Source: Comamonadaceae bacterium (GTDB lineage Bacteria; Pseudomonadota; Gammaproteobacteria; Burkholderiales; Burkholderiaceae_C). Taken from it: 5,467 bases of DNA. Location of the stretch: positions 1-5,467 of the forward strand of contig CANIDW010000127.1 of assembly GCA_947466165.1 (NCBI GenBank), in the 5' to 3' direction. The notes beneath the pieces were generated by a model that saw nothing but the letters and a program-made list of their open reading frames with translations, made no database searches and was not told where the DNA came from. The translations under genes were made by a program, and so were the position numbers. This document shows, one piece after another, positions 1-5,467 of the stretch (position 1 is its first letter; each line of letters begins with the position of its first letter).

Positions 1-125
1 AGTTTGTAGGCCAGACCGGAGCAGCCGGTGGTTTTGACACCCAAACGAACACCGACACCTTTGCCGCGCTTGGTCATGTAACGCGTCACATGGCGCGCGG
101 CTGCATCGGTCAAAGTTACGGACAT
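1..125 (-). CDS. iscA: Iron-sulfur cluster assembly protein IscA (N-terminal part, cut by window edge)
   Basis: Partial gene. The ATG is at 125-123 and 41 codons are visible before the window edge. The translation begins [13 protein letters not shown] and reaches [10 protein letters not shown], the conserved region around the first cluster- or iron-binding cysteine of A-type carriers. That cysteine falls at residue 35, the same number as in E. coli IscA. The two C-terminal cysteines (CxC) of the family lie outside the window. A-type carriers accept or deliver iron or Fe-S clusters downstream of the IscU scaffold in the cytoplasm. The start lies 16 bp after the iscU stop codon, so the two are surely co-transcribed. 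The sequence before the ATG has only a weak Shine-Dalgarno match, consistent with translational coupling. The order R-S-U-A identifies this as IscA rather than the homologues SufA or ErpA. hscB, hscA and fdx would be expected next but cannot be seen. Confidence 0.93.
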   Translation of the reverse strand, partial: MSVTLTDAAARHVTRYMTKRGKGVGVRLGVKTTGCSGLAYK

Positions 126-141
126 CTTGGTGACTTCAAAA

Positions 142-528
142 TTAGTGAGCGTGCTTTTGCTTGTAATCGTTGACTGCTGCCTTGATGGCGTCTTCGGCCA
201 GGATAGAGCAATGGATCTTGACGGGCGGCAGGGCCAATTCTTCAGCGATGGCGCTGTTCTTGATGCTCGCAGCCTCGTCCAGGGTCTTGCCTTTGACCCA
301 CTCGGTCACCAGCGAGCTTGAGGCGATGGCCGAACCGCAACCGTAGGTCTTGAAGCGTGCATCTTCGATAACGCCGGTCAAAGGGTTGACCTTGATTTGC
401 AATTTCATCACGTCACCGCAAGCGGGCGCGCCCACCATGCCGGTGCCAACCGAATCGTCGCCCTTTTCAAAAGAGCCGACGTTGCGGGGGTTCTCGTAGT
501 GGTCCACCACTTTTTCGCTGTAAGCCAT
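142..528 (-). CDS. iscU: Iron-sulfur cluster assembly scaffold protein IscU
   Basis: Complete 128-residue protein, the same length as E. coli IscU. It is the scaffold on which sulfur from IscS and iron are assembled into a [2Fe-2S] cluster, which HscA/HscB then help release. All key residues are visible: Cys37 in GAPACGD with Asp39 next to it, Cys64 in YGCGSA, and His106-Cys107 in [11 protein letters not shown]. The HscA recognition motif LPPVK is at residues 100-104. The start chosen is the ATG at 528, giving [18 protein letters not shown], which aligns with the family from its first residue and has a strong AGGAG eight bases upstream. An in-frame ATG at 570 would add 14 residues unlike any IscU, and the AGGAG would then lie inside the gene. 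It sits 66 bp after iscS and 16 bp before iscA in the isc operon. No abnormality is seen. Confidence 0.97.
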   Translation of the reverse strand: MAYSEKVVDHYENPRNVGSFEKGDDSVGTGMVGAPACGDVMKLQIKVNPLTGVIEDARFKTYGCGSAIASSSLVTEWVKGKTLDEAASIKNSAIAEELALPPVKIHCSILAEDAIKAAVNDYKQKHAH

Positions 529-536
529 TGAATTAA

Positions 537-541
537 CTCCT
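537..541 (-). promoter_or_regulatory. Ribosome binding site of iscU (decides the start)
   Basis: AGGAG on the minus strand (541 to 537), eight bases before the ATG at 528-526. It is a near-ideal Shine-Dalgarno sequence at optimal spacing. It is the main reason, besides family alignment, for preferring the 528 start to the upstream in-frame ATG at 570. Confidence 0.85.
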
Positions 542-594
542 GTACTAGATAAGGTGAGCCAACCGGACAACCGGCCGCCTTTAAGTGAGATGAA

Positions 595-1812
595 TCAGTG
601 CGCCGCCCACTGGATGGTAGACAGGTCTACGCCGTCTTTGAACATTTCCCACAGTGGAGACAACTCGCGCAATTTGGCAACGTTTTCTTTGATGGTCGCC
701 ACCGCGTAATCAATCTCTTCTTCGGTGCTCCAGCGGCCTATGGTCATGCGCAGGCTGCTGTGAGCAAGTTCGTCGCTGCGACCCAGGGCGCGCAGCACAT
801 AGCTGGGCTCCAGGCTGGCCGAGGTGCAAGCCGAACCGCTGGATACGGCCAGTCCCTTGATGCCCATGATCAAGGACTCGCCTTCAACGAAGTTAAAGCT
901 CATGTTCAGGTTGTGGGGCACGCGCTTGACAGCGTGGCCGTTCAGAAACACTTCCTCGACATCTTTCAGGCCTGCCAGCATGCGCTCTTGCAAGGCGCGG
1001 ATGCGTTTATTTTCTTCATGCATTTCCGCTTTGGCAATGCGGTAGGCCTCGCCCATGCCAACGCACTGGTGCGTGGGCAGCGTGCCCGAACGCATACCAC
1101 GCTCATGACCTCCACCGTGCATCTGAGCTTCAAGGCGAATGCGCGGCTTGCGGCGCACATACAAAGCACCAATGCCTTTCGGGCCGTAGGTCTTGTGCGA
1201 GGTCAGGCTCATCAAATCAACCGGCAGCGTGGCAAGGTCAATGTCTACCCGGCCCGTGGCTTGCGCCGCATCCACATGAAAAATCACTCCGCGTTCGCGG
1301 CAAATCGAGCCGATGGCCGCAATGTCCTGGATCACGCCAATCTCGTTGTTCACGTACATCACGCTGACGATGATGGTGTCCGGGCGAATGGCGGCCTTCA
1401 GCGCTTCCAGGTCGAGCAAGCCGTCGGCCTGCACGTCCATGTAAGTCACTTCAAAGCCCTGACGCTCGAGTTCACGGCAGGTGTCGAGCACGGCTTTGTG
1501 CTCGGTCTTGACCGTGATCAGGTGTTTGCCTTTGGACTTGTAAAAATGCGCCGCGCCCTTGATGGCGAGGTTGTTGGACTCGGTTGCGCCGCTGGTCCAG
1601 ACAATTTCTCGCGGATCCGCACCGATGAGGGCGGCAACATTGTCACGGGCTTTTTCGACAGCAGCCTCAGCCTCCCAACCCCATGCATGACTGCGCGATG
1701 CCGGGTTGCCGAAATGCTCGCGCAACCAGGGGATCATGGCGTCCACCACCCGTGGGTCGCAAGGGTTGGTGGCGCTGTAGTCCATGTAAATAGGGAAGTG
1801 AGGCGTGTCCAT
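595..1812 (-). CDS. iscS: Cysteine desulfurase IscS
   Basis: Complete 405-residue protein (E. coli IscS has 404). It is a PLP-dependent class V aminotransferase-fold enzyme that converts L-cysteine to L-alanine and holds the sulfur as a persulfide for IscU, and usually for tRNA thiolation partners too. Visible landmarks are YMDYSATNP near the N-terminus, [16 protein letters not shown] (residues 73-88), and His105 in [17 protein letters not shown] (179-184) holds the PLP-contacting Asp181 and Gln184. SHKTYGPKG contains the Schiff-base Lys207, and the mobile loop [13 protein letters not shown] contains the sulfur-accepting Cys329. The [12 protein letters not shown] loop and the C-terminal [21 protein letters not shown] are typical of the IscS subgroup and separate it from SufS and NifS. 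The start at 1812 follows a modest GAAGAG sequence. It lies 45 bp after iscR and 66 bp before iscU, in one transcription unit. Confidence 0.97.
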   Translation of the reverse strand: MDTPHFPIYMDYSATNPCDPRVVDAMIPWLREHFGNPASRSHAWGWEAEAAVEKARDNVAALIGADPREIVWTSGATESNNLAIKGAAHFYKSKGKHLITVKTEHKAVLDTCRELERQGFEVTYMDVQADGLLDLEALKAAIRPDTIIVSVMYVNNEIGVIQDIAAIGSICRERGVIFHVDAAQATGRVDIDLATLPVDLMSLTSHKTYGPKGIGALYVRRKPRIRLEAQMHGGGHERGMRSGTLPTHQCVGMGEAYRIAKAEMHEENKRIRALQERMLAGLKDVEEVFLNGHAVKRVPHNLNMSFNFVEGESLIMGIKGLAVSSGSACTSASLEPSYVLRALGRSDELAHSSLRMTIGRWSTEEEIDYAVATIKENVAKLRELSPLWEMFKDGVDLSTIQWAAH

Positions 1813-1857
1813 GTCGGCTCTTCAATGTCAATAAAAAATCAGGCGAAGCGCAATGAA

Positions 1858-2394
1858 TCAGCTCTTGGAAAAAGCTTTACCCAGTGCAAAAACAGAATTA
1901 GGCCCGGTCACCCGCACAGTTTTGACAATCGGTGAGCTGAAAATAGCCTTTTTAGCTTGCGGGCTGCTTTCAACCACAAGGCCTTTGGCCAGCTGATCGT
2001 CGACGAGTTTTTGCAAAGTCACCGAGGCCAGAAAATCAACCATGCGGCTGTTCAATGAGGCCCACAACTCGTGGGTCATGCAGCGGCCGGCTTCGCCCAT
2101 GCAGTTTTCTTTGCCGCCACAGTGGGTGGCATCAATGGGCTCGTCCACCGACAAAATGATGTCGGCAACAGTGATCTGAGCTGCTTTTCTGCCCAATGAA
2201 TAGCCGCCGCCAGGGCCGCGGGTGGACTCCACCAGTTCATGGCGGCGCAGCTTGCCGAACAACTGTTCCAGATAAGACAAAGAAATTTGCTGCCGTTGGC
2301 TGATAGCAGCCAGCGTCACGGGACCGTTGTTCTGGCGTAAGGCCAGGTCAATCATGGCAGTGACCGCAAAGCGGCCTTTGGTTGTGAGGCGCAT
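1858..2394 (-). CDS. iscR: Rrf2-family [2Fe-2S] transcriptional regulator IscR
   Basis: Complete 178-residue protein, somewhat longer than the 162-residue E. coli IscR. In the family, the [2Fe-2S] form represses the isc operon at type 1 sites, while apo-IscR still acts at type 2 sites. The N-terminal winged helix is well conserved: MRLTTKGRFAVTAMIDLAL, then ISLSYLEQLFGKLRRHELVESTRGPGGGYSLG (residues 37-68), which includes the recognition helix and wing. Cluster ligands are Cys92, Cys98 and Cys105, with His108 as the fourth. The pattern is C-x5-C-x6-C-x2-H, one residue longer between the second and third cysteine than the x5 I recall for E. coli. The C-terminal tail (about 135-178, ending SVFALGKAFSKS) has no recognised motif. 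It is the first gene of the isc operon, 45 bp ahead of iscS. The ATG is preceded by AAGGA eight bases away. An operator-like sequence upstream suggests autorepression. Confidence 0.96.
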   Translation of the reverse strand: MRLTTKGRFAVTAMIDLALRQNNGPVTLAAISQRQQISLSYLEQLFGKLRRHELVESTRGPGGGYSLGRKAAQITVADIILSVDEPIDATHCGGKENCMGEAGRCMTHELWASLNSRMVDFLASVTLQKLVDDQLAKGLVVESSPQAKKAIFSSPIVKTVRVTGPNSVFALGKAFSKS

Positions 2395-2402
2395 TTCAAG
2401 AT

Positions 2403-2407
2403 TCCTT
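2403..2407 (-). promoter_or_regulatory. Ribosome binding site of iscR
   Basis: AAGGA on the minus strand, eight bases ahead of the iscR ATG at 2394. It supports that start and matters for the promoter question. A transcript from the near promoter (2412-2440) would begin at about this point and leave almost no leader around the Shine-Dalgarno sequence. Confidence 0.7.
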
Positions 2408-2411
2408 AAAA

Positions 2412-2440
2412 ATAATGGCTTTACTACCGTTTTCCGTCAA
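2412..2440 (-). promoter_or_regulatory. Candidate sigma-70 promoter close to iscR
   Basis: On the minus strand, TTGACG (2440-2435, five of six to the -35 consensus) is followed by a 17-bp spacer and CATTAT (2417-2412, four of six to the -10 consensus). The motif pair is good on paper. However, initiation would be expected near 2405, inside or just before the iscR Shine-Dalgarno sequence, leaving a leader of about ten bases. It also lies about 90 bp downstream of the best IscR operator match, which could not easily repress it by direct occlusion. I therefore treat it as a secondary or chance promoter. Confidence 0.3.
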
Positions 2441-2481
2441 CTCTGACAACTTTTGGCAGTCTGAGTTTCGATGAATCTGCC

Positions 2482-2500
2482 CTTTTGAGCGGCTCAAAAG
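2482..2500. repeat. Perfect 19-bp palindrome (operator-like dyad) in the iscR upstream region
   Basis: CTTTTGAGC (2482-2490), one central base, then GCTCAAAAG (2492-2500): nine perfectly complementary base pairs around a single centre. With almost no loop it reads more like a binding site for a dimeric DNA-binding protein than an RNA terminator, and no T-run follows on either strand. As RNA it could form an eight-pair stem with a three-base loop in a long isc leader. It lies between the IscR-like boxes and the iscR gene. The binding factor is unknown to me. Confidence 0.75.
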
Positions 2501-2523
2501 CGGTCAGCGAAACAGTCATTTTT
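2499..2523 (-). promoter_or_regulatory. Possible second, weaker IscR type 1 site
   Basis: On the minus strand the half-site TGACTGTTTC matches the left and central part of the type 1 IscR consensus, but the right arm (GCTGACC) is degenerate. By my hand count about 16 of 25 positions agree. Its centre lies 31 bp from that of the stronger site, close to three helical turns, which would put both on the same face of the DNA. The isc promoter of E. coli also has more than one IscR site, which is why I list it. Confidence 0.3.
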
Positions 2524-2529
2524 TGGATT

Positions 2530-2554
2530 GATCTCGACTGAATTGCTCAAGTAT
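2530..2554 (-). promoter_or_regulatory. IscR type 1 operator (autoregulatory site of the isc operon)
   Basis: Read on the minus strand from 2554, the 25-bp segment has the left arm ATACTTGAG, an AT-rich centre and the right arm AGTCGAG. Against the type 1 IscR consensus as I remember it (ATASYYGACT, then RWWWY, then AGTCRRSTAT) about 20 of 25 positions match. The mismatches are two bases of the left GACT and the last three bases. It lies 136 to 160 bp before the iscR ATG and overlaps the candidate -10 TATACT, a position suited to repression of iscRSUA by holo-IscR. The match is by eye; the role is inferred from the family. Confidence 0.65.
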
Positions 2555-2555
2555 A
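2550..2555 (-). promoter_or_regulatory. Candidate -10 element of the isc promoter
   Basis: TATACT on the minus strand matches five of six -10 consensus bases and overlaps the left arm of the IscR box. It also sits between the arms TTGCTC and GAGCAA (2561 to 2543) of a small dyad. No convincing -35 lies 16 to 18 bp upstream: the bases there are ACTAAA, or TCGACT at a 20-bp spacing. A promoter here would give an iscR leader of about 150 bases and could be blocked directly by IscR. It is a better biological fit than the promoter at 2412-2440, but it has weaker motif support. Confidence 0.35.
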
Positions 2556-2604
2556 GAGCAAAAGCCTAGCGATTTAGTCGACCTCTCAAGGAATGGGGGT
2601 ATTT

Positions 2605-2629
2605 AAGGGTTTACCCGTAATTTACCCTT
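2605..2629 (-). other. Weak hairpin at the end of uvrB; no clear terminator
   Basis: Directly overlapping the uvrB stop codon, AAGGGT (2629-2624) and ACCCTT (2610-2605) can form a six-pair stem with a 13-base loop. The loop carries a second GGGTAAA copy. No U-run follows; the next bases are AAATACCCCC. An intrinsic terminator is therefore not supported, and uvrB transcription may end by Rho or read into the isc operon. Confidence 0.25.
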
Positions 2630-4746
2630 CAAGGTTCCAGTGAAATGTGGTCGGTCCCGGCCGCACCAAAAGCCCTGGCTTTGAGCTGGCTGAGCTGGTC
2701 ACGCACGCGCGCCGCCTTTTCGAACTCGAGGTTTTTGGCGTGCTCGATCATCTCCTTTTCCAGGCGTTTGATCTCACGGGCGATATCTTTTTCGCTCATG
2801 TCTTCCACCTGCGCTTTTTGCAGCTCCAGCTTTTGCGCCTCTTTGCCAGACTTTTCACTGTAGACGCCGTCAATCAGATCTTTGATGCGCTTGACCACGC
2901 TTCGTGGCGTGATGTTGTGGGTCACATTGAAAGCAAGTTGCTTGTTGCGACGACGCTCGGTCTCACCCATGGCTTTTTTCATGGAGTCGGTAATCCGATC
3001 GGCATACAAAATCGCCCGCCCGTTGAGGTTGCGGGCCGCCCGGCCGATGGTCTGGATCAAGCTGCGCTCGGCGCGCAAAAAGCCTTCCTTGTCAGCATCC
3101 AGAATCGCGACCAGACTGACTTCGGGAATGTCCAGGCCCTCGCGCAGCAAGTTGATGCCCACCAGCACGTCAAAGGCGCCCAGGCGCAGATCACGCAAAA
3201 TCTCGACCCGCTCTACCGTGTCCACGTCACTGTGCAAATAGCGCACTTTCACGCCGTTGTCGGTCAGGTAGTCGGTGAGCTGCTCGGCCATGCGCTTGGT
3301 GAGCGTGGTGATCAGTACGCGCTCATTTTTGTCAACCCGGATGCGGATTTCCTGCAGCACATCGTCCACCTGGTGCGTCGCCGGTCGCACCTCGACCTGG
3401 GGGTCGACCAAGCCGGTGGGCCGCACCACCTGCTCAACCACGCGACCCGCATGCGCGATCTCGTAGGCGGCCGGTGTGGCAGAAACAAAAATTGCTTGCC
3501 GCATCTTGCTCTCAAACTCTTCAAATTTCAGCGGCCGGTTGTCAAGCGCACTGGGCAGACGAAAACCATAGGCCACCAAGGTGGTCTTGCGCGCCCGGTC
3601 ACCGTTGTACATGGCGTTGAGCTGGCCGATCATGACGTGGCTTTCGTCAAGAAACATCACCGCGTCCTTGGGCATGTAGTCGCACAGGGTCGATGGCGCT
3701 GAGCCCGGCGGTGCACCGCTCAAATGCCGGGTGTAGTTTTCAATGCCTTTGCAGTGACCGATTTCGCTGAGCATTTCCAGGTCAAAGCGGGTGCGCTGCT
3801 CGATACGTTGCGCCTCGACCAGCTTGCCCTCACTGATGAACTGCTTGACGCGCTCGACCAGCTCGAGCTTGATGGTTTCCACAGCCATCATGACCTTGTC
3901 GCGCGGGGTCACATAGTGACTTTTCGGGTAAATCACAAAGCGCGGGACTTTTTGGCGGATGCGCCCGGTCAGCGGGTCAAACAGCTGCAGCGACTCGATC
4001 TCGTCGTCAAACAACTCCACGCGGATAGCCAACTCGGAATGCTCGGCCGGAAAGACGTCGATCACGTCGCCGCGCACGCGGAAAGTGCCGCGCGCAAAAT
4101 CCTGCTCATTGCGGCTGTACTGCATGCGGATCAGGCGGGCGATCACGTCGCGCTGGCCCATCTTGTCGCCGACGCGGGCAATAAACCGCATTTGCGTGTA
4201 GTCCTCGGGTGCACCTATGCCATAGATCGCGCTGACGGTGGCCACGATGATGGTGTCGCGCCTCTCGAGCACGCTCTTGGTCGCCGACAGCCGCATCTGC
4301 TCGATGTGCTCGTTGATGGCTGAGTCTTTCTCGATGAAGAGATCGCGCTGCGGCACGTAGGCCTCAGGCTGGTAGTAGTCGTAGTAACTGACGAAATACT
4401 CAACTGCGTTCTTCGGGAAAAATTCGCGGAACTCGCTGTACAGCTGGGCTGCCAGGGTCTTGTTGGGCGCAAAAACGATGGCCGGACGGCCCAGCCGGGC
4501 AATCACATTGGCCATGGTGAAAGTTTTGCCCGAACCGGTCACGCCCAACAAGGTCTGGAAAACTTCACCGTCGTTGATACCTTCGACCAACTGCTCAATC
4601 GCCGTGGGTTGATCGCCGGCCGGCTCGTAGGGCATGAACAGCTCAAAGGGCGAACCCGGGTAACGCACAAAGCGACCCGGCAGGGCTTCGCCCTGTGCAT
4701 CGGGCAAGGGACTGGGCGCTTGTCTGGCTTCTTGCATAGACCTCAT
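2629..4746 (-). CDS. uvrB: UvrABC excision repair complex subunit B (UvrB)
   Basis: Complete 705-residue protein; E. coli UvrB has 673. UvrB receives damaged DNA from UvrA, verifies the lesion by inserting a beta-hairpin between the strands, and recruits UvrC for the two incisions. The order of motifs is canonical: Walker A GVTGSGKT (68-75), beta-hairpin [14 protein letters not shown] (117-130) with Tyr121, Tyr122, Tyr124 and Tyr125, and Walker B DESH (367-370). Then come SATPA (422-426), [15 protein letters not shown] (531-545), motif [11 protein letters not shown] (565-573), and the C-terminal UVR domain (about 654-690) that contacts UvrC. Walker A lies 29 residues later than in E. coli because of an N-terminal extension rich in Pro, Ala and Gln. 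The start is uncertain: ATGs occur at 4746 and 4737, neither with a good Shine-Dalgarno sequence. No LexA box was found upstream, so SOS control is not supported here. It lies upstream of isc on the same strand and diverges from the aminotransferase gene. Confidence 0.97.
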   Translation of the reverse strand: MRSMQEARQAPSPLPDAQGEALPGRFVRYPGSPFELFMPYEPAGDQPTAIEQLVEGINDGEVFQTLLGVTGSGKTFTMANVIARLGRPAIVFAPNKTLAAQLYSEFREFFPKNAVEYFVSYYDYYQPEAYVPQRDLFIEKDSAINEHIEQMRLSATKSVLERRDTIIVATVSAIYGIGAPEDYTQMRFIARVGDKMGQRDVIARLIRMQYSRNEQDFARGTFRVRGDVIDVFPAEHSELAIRVELFDDEIESLQLFDPLTGRIRQKVPRFVIYPKSHYVTPRDKVMMAVETIKLELVERVKQFISEGKLVEAQRIEQRTRFDLEMLSEIGHCKGIENYTRHLSGAPPGSAPSTLCDYMPKDAVMFLDESHVMIGQLNAMYNGDRARKTTLVAYGFRLPSALDNRPLKFEEFESKMRQAIFVSATPAAYEIAHAGRVVEQVVRPTGLVDPQVEVRPATHQVDDVLQEIRIRVDKNERVLITTLTKRMAEQLTDYLTDNGVKVRYLHSDVDTVERVEILRDLRLGAFDVLVGINLLREGLDIPEVSLVAILDADKEGFLRAERSLIQTIGRAARNLNGRAILYADRITDSMKKAMGETERRRNKQLAFNVTHNITPRSVVKRIKDLIDGVYSEKSGKEAQKLELQKAQVEDMSEKDIAREIKRLEKEMIEHAKNLEFEKAARVRDQLSQLKARAFGAAGTDHISLEP

Positions 4747-4900
4747 TTCAGGCCCGCTAAAATTACGGGTAACTGAACAGAATACGACATTACAGCCCCC
4801 GCTGTGAAAGTCGTTGGAGCACAGCCCGTCGCCAAAGCGCCAAGCCCCGGCTGTTCACTTTGCCAACCTTGCATTTTTTGCCTCTTTTTGAAAGATTTTC
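4747..4900. promoter_or_regulatory. Divergent intergenic region between uvrB and the aminotransferase gene
   Basis: This 154-bp gap must carry promoters for both directions. On the plus strand TAAAAT (4758-4763) matches five of six -10 bases, but no proper -35 stands before it; TAGACC lies only 15 bp upstream and overlaps the uvrB start region. On the minus strand no convincing promoter for uvrB stands out. The right half holds four alternating complementary segments, ACAGC (4792-4796), GCTGT (4801-4805), ACAGC (4821-4825) and GCTGT (4850-4854), followed by T-rich DNA (4873-4889) before the aminotransferase ATG. No LexA-type CTGT-N8-ACAG box is seen. Confidence 0.4.
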
Positions 4901-5467
4901 ATGTCTATGTTCACCGCTGTCGAAATGGCCCCCCGCGATCCGATCCTGGGTCTGAACGAGCAATTCAACGCAGACGGCAATCCCAGCAAGGTCAATCTCG
5001 GCGTCGGCGTCTATTACGACGACAGCGGCAAACTTCCCTTGCTGCAGTGTGTTCGCGCTGCCGAAAAAACCATGGCCAACGCGCCAACAGCCCGCGGTTA
5101 TCTGCCGATTGACGGCATCGCCGCCTATGACGCTGCCGTGAAAAGCCTGGTCTTCGGTGCCGACAGCGAAGCCGTCAAGTCCGGCCGCGTGGCCACCATC
5201 CAGGCCATTGGCGGTACCGGCGGCCTGAAGGTCGGCGCCGACTTCCTCAAACGCCTGAACCCGAACGCCAAGGTGATGATCAGCGACCCGAGTTGGGAAA
5301 ATCACCGCGCCTTGTTCACCAATGCAGGCTTCGAGGTACAGAGCTACCCCTACTACGACGCGGCCAAGCGCGGCATCAACTTTGAAGGCATGCTGGCCGG
5401 CATCAAGGCGGCTGCGCCGGGCACCGTCGTGGTTCTTCATGCCTGCTGCCACAACCCGACCGGCTAC
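4901..5467 (+). CDS. tyrB: Class I aspartate/aromatic amino acid aminotransferase, TyrB-like (N-terminal half, cut by window edge)
   Basis: Open reading frame of 189 codons with no stop, running off the window. The family transfers the amino group of aspartate, tyrosine or phenylalanine to 2-oxoglutarate using PLP in the cytoplasm. Visible features are DPILGLNEQF (residues 13-22), the substrate-pocket segment VNLGVGVYYDDSG (31-43), GYLPIDG (66-72), and GGTGGLKVGADFLKR (104-118), which contacts the PLP phosphate. Also present are DPSWENH with Trp132, which stacks on PLP, FEVQSYPYYD (144-153), and the subgroup I motif HACCHNPTG with Asn185. The Schiff-base lysine lies beyond the window. Phrases such as RVATIQ, GADFLKR and WENH resemble E. 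coli TyrB more than AspC, so an aromatic preference is likely but unproven. Two close ATGs compete: 4901, and 4907, which aligns with the usual MF start. Only a weak GAAAGA precedes them. It diverges from uvrB. Confidence 0.9.
   Translation, partial: MSMFTAVEMAPRDPILGLNEQFNADGNPSKVNLGVGVYYDDSGKLPLLQCVRAAEKTMANAPTARGYLPIDGIAAYDAAVKSLVFGADSEAVKSGRVATIQAIGGTGGLKVGADFLKRLNPNAKVMISDPSWENHRALFTNAGFEVQSYPYYDAAKRGINFEGMLAGIKAAAPGTVVVLHACCHNPTGY

Noticed and set aside
529..570. In-frame upstream ATG at 570 extending IscU by 14 residues
   Set aside because: The added residues do not match IscU, and the strong AGGAG at 541-537 serves the ATG at 528, which aligns with the family's first residue.
529..594. 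Possible hairpin in the iscS-iscU gap (CCGG-TTGT-CCGG) that might be an mRNA processing site
   Set aside because: Only four Watson-Crick pairs form, and extension relies on G-U pairs; the gap is an ordinary operon spacer with the iscU ribosome binding site.
598..1935. Long open frame of 445 codons on the plus strand, antisense to iscS
   Set aside because: It lies fully opposite iscS and its upstream gap, has no family resemblance (rich in His, Ala, Val, Gln as expected from reversed GC-rich codons) and no good ribosome binding site. It is a shadow of iscS.
2647..3702. Open frame of 351 codons on the plus strand opposite uvrB, with another of 199 codons at 3724-4323
   Set aside because: Both mirror uvrB codons, show no recognisable domain and have the composition of reverse-complement reading. 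The uvrB frame has all its motifs, so these are shadows.
4804..5112. Plus-strand frame starting with GTG at 4804, considered as a leader peptide (it has several Phe and a Tyr codon around 4870-4920)
   Set aside because: It does not stop before the aminotransferase start but runs about 200 bp into it out of frame, has no Shine-Dalgarno sequence, and its Phe codons come from the T-rich stretch. It does not look like an attenuation leader peptide.
4790..5452. Open frame of 220 codons on the minus strand opposite the aminotransferase gene
   Set aside because: The plus-strand frame encodes an unmistakable class I aminotransferase; the antisense frame has no recognisable motif and is explained by codon bias.
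1..5467. Search for a novel system: mobile elements, phage genes, CRISPR repeats, tRNA or toxin-antitoxin pairs, or unusual insertions between genes
   Set aside because: All genes are conserved housekeeping genes in a plausible ancestral order. Gaps are short (16 to 234 bp), no direct repeats or integration scars are seen, and no gene is broken.

Overview
The window is ordinary chromosomal DNA of a proteobacterium. Protein signatures, the gene order and the fairly high GC content point to a betaproteobacterium of the order Burkholderiales. A Comamonadaceae member of the Rhodoferax/Polaromonas kind is my best guess, but this is inference from remembered family features and no search was run. 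No mobile element, phage, CRISPR array, tRNA or rRNA is visible, and coding density is high.

Layout. Positions 1-2394 hold the promoter-proximal half of an isc iron-sulfur cluster assembly operon, all on the minus strand and transcribed right to left: iscR (1858-2394), iscS (595-1812), iscU (142-528) and iscA (from 125, cut by the window edge). Next comes a 234-bp regulatory gap (2395-2628). It contains a good match to the IscR type 1 operator, a weaker second match about three helical turns away, a perfect 19-bp palindrome and two candidate promoters. uvrB (2629-4746), also on the minus strand, encodes the damage-recognition helicase-like subunit of nucleotide excision repair. After a 154-bp divergent gap (4747-4900), the plus strand starts a class I aspartate/aromatic aminotransferase that most resembles TyrB (4901 to the window end, cut just after its HNPTG motif).

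How the genes work together. IscS takes sulfur from cysteine, IscU is the scaffold on which the cluster is built, IscA is an A-type carrier or iron-binding accessory, and IscR is a [2Fe-2S] sensor that represses its own operon when clusters are plentiful. The operator-like sequence upstream of iscR fits this feedback loop. uvrB and the aminotransferase are housekeeping neighbours with no evident functional link to isc.

I found no undescribed biological system. The points worth a second look are small: the architecture of the isc control region, a one-residue change in the spacing of the IscR cluster ligands, an N-terminal extension on UvrB with an uncertain start, and alternating complementary segments in the leader of the aminotransferase gene.
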